64,000 bases of DNA. It comes from Paenibacillus wynnii (GTDB taxonomy: Bacteria > Bacillota > Bacilli > Paenibacillales > Paenibacillaceae). The translations under genes and the position numbers were made by a program. The stretch lies in NCBI RefSeq assembly GCF_030812855.1, contig NZ_JAUSTK010000008.1, positions 1-64,000 on the forward strand. Direction: 5' to 3'. Below, one piece after another: positions 28,340 through 37,450 of this stretch. Each line of letters opens with the position of its first letter. Positions within the stretch are counted from its first letter, which is position 1. Under the pieces are notes generated by a model. The model was not told where the DNA came from and made no database searches. It worked only from the letters and a program-made list of their open reading frames with translations.

Positions 28340-28576
28340 TTAAGAAGTGATAGATCCTGGAGTTATGGTGCTCAGATGTTCGTGTAATAAAGTGACAAGG
28401 TTATCTTGTTTCAAGGTATCAAGGTTCTTCCACATCATTTCGAACACAGCTCCAAGTCCGGGAAGAGCAGCTTCAGGTCCATCCACGGAGCCTTCAATCA
28501 TGTCCCGGAGATCGGCTTCGGATTGACCTTTCACTTTATGGATGATCGCTTGGCGCAAATCAATGGTAACCGGCAT
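28340..28576 (-). CDS. sspI: Small acid-soluble spore protein I (SspI)
   Basis: 78 aa, preceded on the minus strand by AAGGAGG. The family signature is visible: IDLRQAIIHKVKGQSEADLRDMIEGSV and LPGLGAVFEMMWKN. SspI is a minor spore protein made in the forespore, so the organism is a spore former. In Bacillus subtilis sspI neighbours ysgA, as in this window. Expression is expected from a sigma-G-type promoter; I did not identify one with confidence. Confidence 0.88.
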   Translation of the reverse strand: MPVTIDLRQAIIHKVKGQSEADLRDMIEGSVDGPEAALPGLGAVFEMMWKNLDTLKQDNLVTLLHEHLSTITPGSITS

Positions 28577-28704
28577 AAAAATACCTCCTTGGCATCAAAG
28601 TATACTTCGGTATAATGTGCCCTGCGGAAGGAATGAAAATTCAAGTTTTAGTGTCCTTATGCTATACTATTTGAGATGTAATTTGTTACAGGAGGTACTT
28701 AGAC

Positions 28705-29364
28705 ATGGCAAAAAAACAATATGCCATCATCGGAATGGGGCGTTTCGGGTCAAGCGTAGCCAAAGCGCTTAGTGGCATGGGTTTTGATGTGCTTGCTATT
28801 GATTCCGATGAGCATCGTACACAGGAGATTTCCAATATTGTAACTCATGCAGTAACCGCAGATTCCACGGATGAAGAGGCTCTTCGTGCGCTTGGCGTAC
28901 GTAATTTTGACGTAGTGGTTGTAGCGATTGGTGAGGATATTCAGGCTAGCATTCTAACTACTTTGATTCTTAAGGATCTCGGTGTTCCGGTGATTCTAGT
29001 TAAAGCGAAGAGCGAGCTTCATGGTAAAGTACTAAGCAAAATTGGAGCAGACAAGATTATTTATCCTGAACGGGATATGGGTCTGCGGGTAGCGCATCAT
29101 CTTGCCTCTCCTAATATTCTAGATTATATCGAGTTGTCGCCGGATTACAGCATACTGGACATGAAGGTAGCGGGTGAAATGCTGGGCAAGAACCTGCAGG
29201 AGCTAAATATTCGCGCAAAATATGGCTGCAACGTTATGGCTATCCGTCAGGGAGATGAAATGAATATTTCGCCCCGCGCGGAGGAACGATTAGTTGAAGG
29301 TGATGTTCTCGTAATCGTTGGCCGGAAAGAAAATCTTACGAAGCTGGAAATGGCTTATCAATAG
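28705..29364 (+). CDS. Potassium uptake regulatory subunit (KtrA/KtrC, RCK domain)
   Basis: 219 aa. An RCK_N Rossmann domain (about residues 5-125) begins YAIIGMGRFGSSVAKALSGMGFDVLAIDSDEHR and contains HAVTADSTDEEAL; a TrkA_C domain (about 140-219) ends with GDVLVIVGRKENLTKLE. Such cytosolic rings gate KtrB/KtrD channels by binding ATP/ADP and c-di-AMP. No channel gene is adjacent in this window. ATG 28705 follows AGGAGGTAC. Confidence 0.93.
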   Translation: MAKKQYAIIGMGRFGSSVAKALSGMGFDVLAIDSDEHRTQEISNIVTHAVTADSTDEEALRALGVRNFDVVVVAIGEDIQASILTTLILKDLGVPVILVKAKSELHGKVLSKIGADKIIYPERDMGLRVAHHLASPNILDYIELSPDYSILDMKVAGEMLGKNLQELNIRAKYGCNVMAIRQGDEMNISPRAEERLVEGDVLVIVGRKENLTKLEMAYQ

Positions 29365-29394
29365 CATGGAGCCAGGGATAGAAAGGAAGTCCTT

Positions 29395-30180
29395 ATGGAA
29401 ATTATATCTCCACAAAATACTAGGGTTAAAGAATGGGCTGGGCTCCAGGAAAAAAAACACCGTGACAAAGCCCAAAAATACATCGTTGAGGGCGTTCACT
29501 TAGTTCAAGAGGCACTAATGGCTGAGGCAGATGTAGAGTGTCTTGCGTATGACCTTGATAAAGGGATGCCTGCGGAATTAAAGGGTCTGCTGCAATCGGT
29601 TCAGGGTATGGAGGTTATCGGTGTTACGGCTGCGATCATATCTAAATGCAGCAGCACCAATACACCGCAGCCCGTGTTCGCAATCGTTCGGAAGGAACAG
29701 CAAGGGGTGGAAGTCATCCTATCGAAGCCGGATAGTCTGGTAGTCGTATTGGACGGAGTCCAAGATCCCGGTAATGTAGGCACTATTATACGCAGTGCTG
29801 ATGCTGCAGGAGCGGATGGAGTGATCCTCGGGCTTGGCTGTGCTGACCTGTATAACCCCAAAACAATCCGTTCCACAATGGGCTCGATGTTCCATCTCCC
29901 GGTAGTGGAAGGCGACTTGAGCGACATCCTGCCACAGGCCGCGGATCGCGGGGCCTTGTTAGTAAGCACATCGCTGCAAGGGGACGAGTCCTGTTATCAG
30001 CATGACTTCCACGGCAGCCAATGGCTGCTCATTGGCAGCGAAGGCAAGGGCATTTCAACGGAAACGGCACAACTAGTAGACAAGAGCATCATCATCCCGA
30101 TGTCGGGACGTGCTGAATCGCTGAATGCAGCGATGGCAGCTACGATTTTACTGTTTGAGGCTATGCGGCAGCGGGGTTAA
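29395..30180 (+). CDS. SpoU/TrmH-family RNA 2'-O-methyltransferase (YsgA-like)
   Basis: 261 aa. An N-terminal substrate-binding domain (about residues 1-95; QEKKHRDKAQKYIVEGVHLVQEAL) precedes the knotted SPOUT domain: VVVLDGVQDPGNVGTIIRSADAAGADGVIL (motif 1), LLIGSEGKGIS (motif 2) and IIPMSGRAESLNAAMAATILLFEAMRQ (motif 3). It methylates rRNA or tRNA ribose using SAM. In relatives this gene is followed by pheS-pheT; here the transposon-like island begins 23 bp after the stop. Confidence 0.93.
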   Translation: MEIISPQNTRVKEWAGLQEKKHRDKAQKYIVEGVHLVQEALMAEADVECLAYDLDKGMPAELKGLLQSVQGMEVIGVTAAIISKCSSTNTPQPVFAIVRKEQQGVEVILSKPDSLVVVLDGVQDPGNVGTIIRSADAAGADGVILGLGCADLYNPKTIRSTMGSMFHLPVVEGDLSDILPQAADRGALLVSTSLQGDESCYQHDFHGSQWLLIGSEGKGISTETAQLVDKSIIIPMSGRAESLNAAMAATILLFEAMRQRG

Positions 30181-30198
30181 GAAGAATGACTTACTTAT

Positions 30199-30203
30199 GG
30201 TCT
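30199..30203 (+). repeat. Left target-site duplication candidate GGTCT
   Basis: GGTCT abuts the left end of the island and recurs directly beyond the right end at 58324-58328. Five base pairs is the usual duplication of Tn7/Tn5053/Mu-type elements. The match can be read as 7 bp (GGTCTTG), so the exact cut is uncertain. Confidence 0.65.
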
Positions 30204-30256
30204 TGTGTGAGTTGTAATTCACTTTGTCACCGTTTGTAACGTAGTTTGTCACAACA
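30204..30256 (+). repeat. Left transposon end with transposase-site-like repeats
   Basis: TGTGTGAGTTGTAATTCAC is followed by three spaced units: TTTGTCAC (30223-30230), TTTGTAAC (30233-30240) and TTTGTCAC (30245-30252). The terminal segment is the inverted counterpart of 58299-58323. Confidence 0.65.
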
Positions 30257-30263
30257 AAGTCAG

Positions 30264-30305
30264 TCCCGATGTGTCAGAAATCCTTGATACATCGGGATTT
30301 TTCTA
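30264..30305 (+). terminator. Terminator just inside the left end
   Basis: TCCCGATGTGTCA pairs with TGATACATCGGGA (one G-U) followed by TTTTTCT. It would stop transcription from the trmH-like gene into the island, or the reverse. Confidence 0.75.
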
Positions 30306-30424
30306 TTTTCTTTGTTCAGTGAATTATTTTTCATCAGAAAAACAAAAAGATGATAGGCGGAAAAATACATTGAGAAATCGCTGTAACAACCTTTGACACA
30401 ATTCGTCTTATGGAGGGGTAAATT

Positions 30425-30808
30425 TTGAATGTCATTGGAGAGAACATAAAAAGACTTAGAAAGATACATAACTATAATCAAATTGAGTTTGCAAAGTTAA
30501 TCGGAATATCCCAAGGTAGTTTAAGTGATATTGAGGCAGGAAAAAGTAAACCCTCAATTGATGCAGTTATTTCAATTCATCAGCATCTTGGTTGCTCGCT
30601 TGAGTGGTTATTAAAAGGAAACGAAAATCATTCTTCTTTCGTTGGATCTCATATAAAAAATAAAATGCTAAATAAAGATTGGACAACTTTTGAAACTGAA
30701 CTAGTTAATTTATTTCGGGAACTAGACACCAATAATCAAATAGAAGTGTTAGAAATTATTAAAATTAAATTTAAAAAAATATATAAGTTTAATTTTTTAG
30801 ATGTTTAA
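30425..30808 (+). CDS. Xre-family (Cro/cI) helix-turn-helix regulator
   Basis: 127 aa. Residues 1-60 are an HTH_3 domain: NIKRLRKIHNYNQIEFAKLIGISQGSLSDIEAGKSKPSIDA, followed by GCSLEWLLKGNE as in phage and mobile-element repressors. The C-terminal 60 residues are helical with no recognised domain. TTG 30425 follows GGAGGGG at short spacing; no ATG fits the HTH start. First gene inside the left end; Xre regulators are common cargo or controllers of Tn7-like elements (inference). The DNA is AT-rich relative to the core genes to the left. Confidence 0.85.
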   Translation: MNVIGENIKRLRKIHNYNQIEFAKLIGISQGSLSDIEAGKSKPSIDAVISIHQHLGCSLEWLLKGNENHSSFVGSHIKNKMLNKDWTTFETELVNLFRELDTNNQIEVLEIIKIKFKKIYKFNFLDV

Positions 30809-31019
30809 GCCGTACTTTCGTACGGATTGTTAAGTAGCGTTTATCGCTTACTATGTTTGGAAACACTTTTTATATTCCTTTGAAATCTAAAGAATAGAGG
30901 CTCCTTAGTGGGGAAAATTCTAACTATACAATCGTTACAAAAGATAACCATGCCTGACCAGCCTGTTTATTTCTTCCATCTTGGGTTGTGATTAATAACC
31001 CGAAAAAGCAATAGGTTAT

Positions 31020-31256
31020 ACCAACCATTTGGCGGTAAGACGTTATACTTCTCCAGTGTTCTGGATATGTATAACGTTTGTAGGATACATCCTTAGTTTT
31101 AGATATAATGAGCCAACTTCCAAAACGGACAAAAATGCTCTACATAGCGACCAAGGCAGCGTATATATGTATCAGGCTTACCAGGCAGCAGTAAAAGGGA
31201 ATAATATTACCATAAGCATGTCCCGTAAAGATTCTATAAGATTAAGCTTCATGTAA
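31020..31256 (+). pseudogene. IS3-family transposase (OrfB) remnant
   Basis: The decoded stretch ends LHSDQGSVYMYQAYQAAVKG followed by ITISMSRK, matching the integrase-core segment around the second catalytic Asp of IS3-family OrfB (HSDQG...Y; SMSRKG). The rest of the DDE domain is missing on both sides and the frame runs out at 31256. The DNA from 30809 to 31019 holds a small CCGTAC/GTACGG hairpin (30811-30826) and nothing else I recognise. Confidence 0.65.
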
Positions 31257-31320
31257 GCCAATTTATAAAGCGAATCAATGAACATCCGATAAAATAGCTG
31301 ATTCTGCTTGTAAGGTTATA

Positions 31321-31701
31321 ATCTTAATTACGGGTTATGTTAATCCGAATATCAAAAAATTCGATAACACAGGTGAAGATATGGAGGATCTGATCTCCAT
31401 CGGAACGGACAAAGAGGGAAATGAAATTACTTTAATAGATATTTTGGGCTCAGGAGCAGATGATCTTCTGTTGACAGTGGGTCTGAATATTGAGAAGAGT
31501 AAAATCAATCGCAACCTGGACATTTTGGATGACCGGGAGAAGGAAGTTGTGGTTGGGCGGTTTGGTTTAGATACAGGGGGCGAAGAGCGTACGCAGCGGG
31601 AGATTGCTAAGGAGATGGGCATCAGTCGCAGCCATGTGTCGCGGATTGAGAAGCGGGCGCTGATGAAACTGTATCATGAGTTTTATAAAGTGAAGCGGTG
31701 A
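31321..31701 (+). pseudogene. sigK: Internally deleted sigK (sporulation sigma factor) relic
   Basis: The frame reads [18 protein letters not shown], which is sigma-K region 2.1, and then jumps directly to [15 protein letters not shown] and the sigma-K region 4: [57 protein letters not shown]. Everything from the rest of region 2 through region 3 is missing. The join falls at IGT, a tripeptide I recall on both sides of the lost part in SigK proteins (SIGTIGLIK and DPIGTDKEG), so deletion by short-repeat recombination is likely. Upstream ([10 protein letters not shown]) looks like a second join with the N-terminus. It lacks core-polymerase binding and cannot be functional. A hairpin terminator follows at 31753-31783. 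Confidence 0.8.
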
Positions 31702-31752
31702 GTGTGAAAATATAAGTACAACGTAAGTTTCTGAAAACTGTACAGTATTTTG

Positions 31753-31783
31753 AAAGCGACTTGTCTGCGGATGAGTTGCTTTT
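31753..31783 (+). terminator. Terminator after the sigK relic
   Basis: AAAGCGACT pairs with AGTTGCTTT (two wobble pairs) and is followed by T. Nothing coding was seen between here and the IS256 relic at 32260; the stretch is AT-rich, with a short AGAAGAG repeat near 32000. Confidence 0.6.
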
Positions 31784-32259
31784 GTTTCTAATTGTGCAAT
31801 GAATACAGCTCGTGAGAATGTAGACTACAAAAATTATTATAATATAGGGGTTTCCACTACAATGAGCTACAAAGGGTCAATTGTTACATACATATGAGAA
31901 ACATGAGAAGAATCAAGTATTGTATTATAATAGACAATTTTTCATGACAGAGGATGGATTTAAAAAATATTTGTATAAAATCAGCTTATAGAAATTCATG
32001 AGAAGAGAAGAGAAGAGACCAGAGTGTGAAATGGTGCCCAGAAGATTACTTTAATTGAATTCAAATAGGCGGAATAGGCTGGTTACCACTTTCATGGGGT
32101 TTCCATATGTACATTGTTAGCAGAAGTTTTAATTCGAAAAACTATTTGCGATGATCTAAATATAATAAACAAGTAATTGTAAACAGTACCAGTAAATAAA
32201 GTTTGGAACCGCTAAAGTCAGTCCAGATGATATTTTAAGGATGTTGTTATGTTAAAATC

Positions 32260-33625
32260 GGGTCTGTCAATAATTTTGTGTAAACTCTTTTAAGCACAGA
32301 TTCCCCCGAGGGGGAAGTCGCGATTCATCGCAAGTGTTGACCGACCCGATCTGGGAAAAAGACCGAAAGCTGGAGGAACATTTGTCCCCAGTTTTGAATG
32401 CGGCCCGTACATTTGCGAGTAACGTCGACGGTGGCAAGATAGAGCATTTTAAGCAGGGCCTCATCTCATCTGTGGGGAAAATACTTTTTCCCTTTGTCAC
32501 TTTACGCAACTGGCGGTGGTAACTCTCAATCATATTTGTCGTATAGGTAAGTTTGCGGATCTCAGGTGGGTACTTGAAAAAGGTAGCTAACTCCTCCCAA
32601 TTAATCCGCCAGGAACGGATAATAAGTGGATATTTGGCTCCCCACATCTCTTCAAAACGGTCGAGTTCAAGCAAGGCTCCTTCTTCCGTAGCTGCCTAGT
32701 AAATGGGCTTTAAATCGGCGGTGATCTTCTTAATATCCTTGTACGAAACGTACCGTGTGGAGCTGCGAATTTGGTGAACAATACACTTCTGGATTTCAGT
32801 TTGGGGGTAGCAGGCTGCAATCGCTTGAGTGAACCCAGACAGGTTGTCCACACAGATGATGAGGATGTCCTGAACTCCGCGATTCTTCAGCTCATTCAGC
32901 ACGCTAAGCCAGGATTTGGAGGACTCGTTCTCGCCGATCCACATGCCCAGCACATCCTTGTTGCCATCCAAATCAATGCCAATGACCATGTAGGCTGCCT
33001 TGTTAATAATTACCCCGTCCTGCTTGACTTTGAAGTGGATGGCATTCAGATAGACTACCGCGTAAACACCTTGTAAGGGGCGATTCTGCCACTCTTTAAT
33101 GAGGGGAACCAATCTTATTCGTGACATTTGAAATGAGTGTAGGCGAGACCTCAATACAGTACATATTCTGTAGATGATTTTGGATATCCCTCGTGCTGAC
33201 GCCTTTGGCATACAGGGCCACAATTTGCTCTTCGATGCCCGTTACGTTCAATTGATGCTTCTTGACGACAAGAGGCTCAAACTCACCCAGACGGTCTCGA
33301 GGGATAAGGATTTTCTGTTCTCCATACTCGCTGACTACCGTTTTGCGGCTCTTTCCGTTCAGACTGTTCGGCGTGAATTTCGTCTTGACTTCATTCTTGC
33401 CATAGCCCAAATGAGTATCCATTTCGGCTTCTAGCATCTCTTGAATCGTCTCGGCAAACAAATCCTTTAAGGCGTTCTGTACATCTTGTGCAGAGACCAA
33501 ATTACTATCCTTGATAAATTCCCGCAATTGTTGTTTTGTCCAAAGTTCTTATGTATTCTCCCCAACCTTTCTCTTACTTCCATTTCAATGGGTTTGAGGG
33601 TTACACAAACTATTTTACTCATAAA
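32260..33625 (-). mobile_element. Decayed IS256-family insertion sequence
   Basis: One end reads GGGTCTGTCAATAATTTTGT at 32260, typical of IS256-family terminal repeats. The other end near 33601-33625 (TTACACAAACTATTTTACTC) is a weak inverted match. The interior is an IS256 transposase gene on the minus strand with several disabling changes. The target duplication was not resolved. Confidence 0.6.
32290..33543 (-). pseudogene. IS256-family (mutator-type) transposase, frameshifted
   Basis: The N-terminal part reads LREFIKDSNLVSAQDVQNALKDLFAETIQEMLEAEMDTHLGYGKNE. The central part contains the DDE-core segment YAVVYLNAIHFKVKQDG and GNKDVLGMWIGENESSKSW, and the C-terminal part YTTNMIESYHRQLRKVTKGKSIFPTDE. 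Three lesions are visible: a one-base insertion near 33107 that shifts NVTNKI/VPLIKEW, an in-frame amber codon at 32696-32698 (KPIY*AATEE), and a second frameshift near 32465 after FPTDE. It is inactive. It separates the left-end genes of the island from the biosynthetic operon. Confidence 0.88.
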
Positions 33626-33808
33626 ATCATCTAGCAGCATCCCTCTTATCGCTTCCCACAGTCTTTGGGGACGGTAGGATCCCATTTCCACGATAGTGTT
33701 CTGCCTCATTTTTTAATAATTGGGCTCGCCTTTTGTAGCCTCAATTTGTAGTTAACGACATCCGCCCAGTGGTTAAATAAAGGAAGTAAAAATATCCCAA
33801 GTAATATA

Positions 33809-33837
33809 TTTACATGTTAAGAGATAGGTGGTATTAT
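33809..33837 (+). promoter_or_regulatory. Promoter of the biosynthetic operon
   Basis: TTTACA (33809-33814) and TATTAT (33832-33837) with a 17-bp spacer. The first gene starts 46 bp downstream. It is the only strong promoter I see ahead of the co-directional gene block. Confidence 0.65.
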
Positions 33838-33883
33838 TTAAACAATTGTGCAAACGATTTCTGTAATAGTTTGGAGGAACTGA

Positions 33884-34732
33884 ATGACCAGTGAGATAAA
33901 TAATAAAGACAGCCGTGTGGAAGAGATTTATCAATCTATGAGGATACGAATGATCCAGTTTGATACTAATCCGTGGTTAAATGATGTTCGTACACGAATG
34001 TTAGTGTGGATTCAAGAGTTAGCAAACCAAAGAGGTAAGGGCTTACACTATTTAGGAATGCCTTCCGTTATGTTCTATGATGTAAAGGATTGGCTTACAT
34101 ACCTTGGTGAAGTATCTTCAGTGGAGTTAATGACTGATATTTATACAAAACAAGCCATAAGCGGTCCTAAACTTGGGATTCCTTATAACGGATACTTAGG
34201 CGATATTGATTATGTTATACATAATGCTAAGGATTATAATGAACGGAAACTGGAAGGTCCATTTGATCTAGTTTTTTTGGATTATTGGGAGGATATTTTT
34301 TATCAAAAAGTCAATCGTTTGCACACTGCGAGTTCTTTAGCTGCACAACAGTACTTATGTGGTCAAAAAGAGTGGATATTCGCCCTTTCTCATCGTGTTG
34401 AGGAAAAAAATGAGGACGCTTACTTTGCATTAACATCCCAGATAAATGAAACGGAGCGAGTTCAGTTTGACGACAGCCAACTCCAGCATGCGTATTCTGT
34501 AATATGGAATATGAAGAAGGCTTTTGTTGAAAAAGGGTACCGTTCTGCGGGAATTGAACTGTACATGTATGCCCAGAGACTTCATTATGTTTTCAAATTA
34601 GAACACATGCTGCAGTCTGATCCCGTAAATCCCCTTATGAGTGACCTTAGAGTTTGGAAGGAAGGGAATGAGCAGGAACTATTTGTAGAACTCGATATCA
34701 GTAAAGGAGAACTTCATGGAAAGTCTAATTGA
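33884..34732 (+). CDS. Unknown protein, first gene of the biosynthetic operon
   Basis: 282 aa, no family recognised. It is soluble, with no signal peptide or membrane segments. The segment YVIHNAKDYNERKLEGPFDLVFLDYWEDIFY (about residues 110-140) resembles the end of a Rossmann-type domain with an acidic strand end (DLVFLDYW), as in some methyltransferases, but no glycine-rich SAM motif is evident. The C-terminal third is helical. GGAGG precedes ATG 33884, and the stop overlaps the following carrier-protein gene by 17 bp, so it is translationally coupled to it. It may act on the carrier-bound substrate (inference). Confidence 0.8.
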   Translation: MTSEINNKDSRVEEIYQSMRIRMIQFDTNPWLNDVRTRMLVWIQELANQRGKGLHYLGMPSVMFYDVKDWLTYLGEVSSVELMTDIYTKQAISGPKLGIPYNGYLGDIDYVIHNAKDYNERKLEGPFDLVFLDYWEDIFYQKVNRLHTASSLAAQQYLCGQKEWIFALSHRVEEKNEDAYFALTSQINETERVQFDDSQLQHAYSVIWNMKKAFVEKGYRSAGIELYMYAQRLHYVFKLEHMLQSDPVNPLMSDLRVWKEGNEQELFVELDISKGELHGKSN

Positions 34733-34979
34733 TATTCAAGCTAAAGTCGTTGTGGGATTAGAGAAGGTCTTACAGGAAAAGGGACAACATAGACAGATCG
34801 AGGTAAACACTGATTTGCTGGATCGTGGGTTGTTAGATTCTTTTGCCTTAATGCATGCCCTTGTTCTATTTGAATCTATTTTTAATATTCAGTTTGATGA
34901 TTTTGAGCTATTGCTTGAAAATTTTCGGACGCCTGAAATCATTGCGGTACGAATTCAATCCAAATTAATAGGTAACTGA
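34716..34979 (+). CDS. Acyl carrier protein 1
   Basis: 87 aa. The phosphopantetheine attachment site is S42 in DRGLLDSFALM, flanked by helices of the carrier-protein fold; the VNTDLLDRGLLDSF pattern recalls DltC-type and amino-acid-carrying ACPs. It would carry an acyl or aminoacyl group activated by one of the adenylate-forming enzymes and pass it to a transferase such as the next gene product. Preceded by AAGGAGAA; 10 bp ahead of the BtrH-like gene. Confidence 0.88.
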   Translation: MESLIDIQAKVVVGLEKVLQEKGQHRQIEVNTDLLDRGLLDSFALMHALVLFESIFNIQFDDFELLLENFRTPEIIAVRIQSKLIGN

Positions 34980-34989
34980 CAGGAGCACA

Positions 34990-36288
34990 ATGGAAGAAGA
35001 AATTAAATTAGTTAATATGGGTGGTCATGAGTGCTTTCTATCCGTTATAGCTACACTGCTGCGAACGAAGGGACTTAACGAACAATTTCTTTTATCTTAT
35101 ACTTGGAGATTTTATTTACAGCGTGATTTCGGTGAATTACAGGTTCATGTGCTTACATGGCTTAATAATACGAAATCAAACGAAAACGAAAGTGCTATCT
35201 TAACAATTGGAGAACGCTTAAATCAATATGGATATGAATTAAGTCCTGCAACAGGTAGAAGCTGGGTTACATGTTCGGAAAAAATGCTCAGTAATGGTCA
35301 ACCCATACTCTTATATTTACCAACTAAAGAATATGCTATTGTTACGGACATTGATCGAAGCGCTAATCAATTCATAATTATTACTGGGAATGACACGAGA
35401 AAAAAGGCGATACCTTTCTCCCAGCTTATTAATGTTAAGGCTTATCTCTTCGTTGAGGTGAACTCCTGTACTGCAGCGAAGGAACTTCAAAGTAATCTGA
35501 TTGTTGGTTTGGACAGGTTAACACTCCTCGAGAAACTGACAATATTGTATGGGCTAGTTCTGAAATTTCAGGGAGGGTCTCAAAGTCTTCGCGAAAAAGT
35601 CAAGGATCATGCCCGTGTAATAGTAGTAGGAGATACATATCATCTTCCATTTACTGATTTATACAAAAATAAACATTTGCCTAGATATTTTATAGTTGAG
35701 AAGTATGCTGAAGGCCAATTTTATATTTTGGATCCATTAAGCGAGACTAAGGGTTGGTATGCTCAAGATGAAATTGAAAAGGCATATATAAACGAAGGCA
35801 ATTCCTGCTGGACTATAGAGTGGAGAAATTATACTCCTATTACACCTGGTGAGAACTGCCGAAAGGCAATTGCTGAAACTGTTGAACACATGGAGCAGCA
35901 ATGCTTTTCCGGACATGGATTCAGGGGAATGGAACAGTTAATTGAAGATATGAATCACCTTCGATCCTGTGAGACTTCAGTAATTAATCAGCGGTTACAG
36001 ATTATATATTCTCAATTAAGCAATATTAATAATATACGTGATCAGGTTATGAATATATTTGTGCATGGACTACTAGCGGAAGAAAGAGAGTTTTTCGTTA
36101 AGAGATATGAAGATATTCGAAAGTATTGGATGATAATGAAGCCTTTGATGGTACGTTCCCTAGTAAGAAGCAACTGGAAGCCGGTAGAAAATGTGCAGGC
36201 ACATCTTCTTAAAATTATTGAGATGGAGAAAAAATGGCTTAACGCAGTTCATGACAGAATTTTAGAAAAAGAAACAGAGGATGTGTAA
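34990..36288 (+). CDS. BtrH-like acyltransferase or peptidase-fold protein 1
   Basis: 432 aa. The start MGGHECFLSVIATLLRTKGL (residues 10-29) has the G-x-H/E-C-F pattern of the BtrH N-terminal/C39-like domain. A later segment, VVGDTYHLPFTDLYKNKHLPRYFIVEKYAEGQFYILDPLSETKGWY (about 218-262), matches the 'DTYYLPYH...YHKxHxxHYIVVxGYD...VYVVDP' region of BtrH-type proteins. In butirosin biosynthesis BtrH moves an acyl chain from an ACP onto an aminoglycoside amine. Location directly after an ACP supports the same job here. At 432 aa it is longer than BtrH (~270 aa), with a helical C-terminal extension from about 290. A second, divergent copy lies at 54661. Specific substrate unknown. Confidence 0.7.
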   Translation: MEEEIKLVNMGGHECFLSVIATLLRTKGLNEQFLLSYTWRFYLQRDFGELQVHVLTWLNNTKSNENESAILTIGERLNQYGYELSPATGRSWVTCSEKMLSNGQPILLYLPTKEYAIVTDIDRSANQFIIITGNDTRKKAIPFSQLINVKAYLFVEVNSCTAAKELQSNLIVGLDRLTLLEKLTILYGLVLKFQGGSQSLREKVKDHARVIVVGDTYHLPFTDLYKNKHLPRYFIVEKYAEGQFYILDPLSETKGWYAQDEIEKAYINEGNSCWTIEWRNYTPITPGENCRKAIAETVEHMEQQCFSGHGFRGMEQLIEDMNHLRSCETSVINQRLQIIYSQLSNINNIRDQVMNIFVHGLLAEEREFFVKRYEDIRKYWMIMKPLMVRSLVRSNWKPVENVQAHLLKIIEMEKKWLNAVHDRILEKETEDV

Positions 36289-36289
36289 T

Positions 36290-37342
36290 ATGCAACATGA
36301 GATTCGTATTTTAGTTGCCGAACTTGATGGTGCGGGCAGCTTCGGGTTTGCCTTGATGAAGACTGAAGAACTGGATGAACGTTTATTGCATCAATTAAGG
36401 GAATTGAACATATCTCCTGGAGAAGAGACCACGCTGGATACGGGAGCGTTATTCAGAGGGCTACCAATAAAATTAATAATCGCTGAGAACCGGGAAGAAG
36501 CTTACAGACTTATACCTACTGCTGATTTTCTGATAACAAAAGGGTTACCCTTGCGCAGTGAGCATTTAACTTCAGCGCACTCTCTAAAATTTATCCAGTT
36601 TTATGGCCAAGATCACCGTGAGGTTGATTTTGTTGCAATCAAAGAATCAGGTATCCCTTTCGATATTTATGCCAGGTTGGCACATTCTGCAGTTGCGGAG
36701 CAGGCACTTTTGCTGATGCTCGCTACCATGCGTAATTTGCGTTCCGGAGAAATGGTAGTTCGGAAAGCAGAGAACCCGTATGAATTGAAATACAGCAGAT
36801 ATATGTTTAATTGGGCCTCACTACCTTCAATCCATCTTCTGAGAGGAAGTACGTTAGGAATAATTGGTATGGGGGAAATCGGAATTCAATTAGCCCATTT
36901 AGCGGCAGCCTTGCAGATGAATATAATTTATACTCAGCGGACAAGGCATGATGCAGAAACGGAACAAAGATTTTCAATGACCTTTCACTCCCTGGAAGAA
37001 GTGCTTCAATTGTCAGATGTAATATCTATTCATTTACCTTTGGTGAGGGAGACGGTAAAGCTTATTTCTCATCGTGAGATTGGCATGATGAAACCAAATG
37101 CTGTGTTAATCAATACATCAAGAAGTCGGATTGTAGACGAGGGAGCACTCTATACAGCCTTGACAACAAATAAATTGAAGGGGGCCGGGCTTGATGTGTT
37201 TGACATTGAGCCTGTTAAACCAGGACATATGTGGGAGGGAGTCGACAATGTCATACTCAGTCCTCATGTGGGTGGAGCGCCAATCTCGTGTCATTTGGAT
37301 GATGTGAAATATGCTATCCGCAACTGCCTGGACCATCTCTAA
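36290..37342 (+). CDS. D-isomer-specific 2-hydroxyacid dehydrogenase family protein
   Basis: About 350 aa. The NAD-binding domain has LGIIGMGEIGIQLAHLAAALQMNIIYTQRT (about residues 185-215). The catalytic Arg (INTSRSRIVDEGAL), Glu (GLDVFDIEP) and His (LSPHVGGAP) of the family are all present. It would interconvert a 2-keto acid and a D-2-hydroxy acid, for example to supply a side chain such as the hydroxy acids found on aminoglycosides (inference). ATG 36290 is 9 nt after AGAGG; ATG 36281 is too close to it. The gene begins immediately after the preceding stop. Confidence 0.88.
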   Translation: MQHEIRILVAELDGAGSFGFALMKTEELDERLLHQLRELNISPGEETTLDTGALFRGLPIKLIIAENREEAYRLIPTADFLITKGLPLRSEHLTSAHSLKFIQFYGQDHREVDFVAIKESGIPFDIYARLAHSAVAEQALLLMLATMRNLRSGEMVVRKAENPYELKYSRYMFNWASLPSIHLLRGSTLGIIGMGEIGIQLAHLAAALQMNIIYTQRTRHDAETEQRFSMTFHSLEEVLQLSDVISIHLPLVRETVKLISHREIGMMKPNAVLINTSRSRIVDEGALYTALTTNKLKGAGLDVFDIEPVKPGHMWEGVDNVILSPHVGGAPISCHLDDVKYAIRNCLDHL

Positions 37343-37450
37343 ACAGAAATGCTTAAGAGGAGGTGAGGCTAAGCACAGATATTCATGAGAAATACAGCGG
37401 AAATGAAGTAAGAAGTCAATATACCTAATAATGATATGGAGTGATAGTTA

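Noticed and set aside
33467-33709. 80-aa open frame on the minus strand upstream of the IS256 transposase
   Set aside because: It spans the IS end and the transposase start in another frame and resembles no family; likely IS-adjacent debris.
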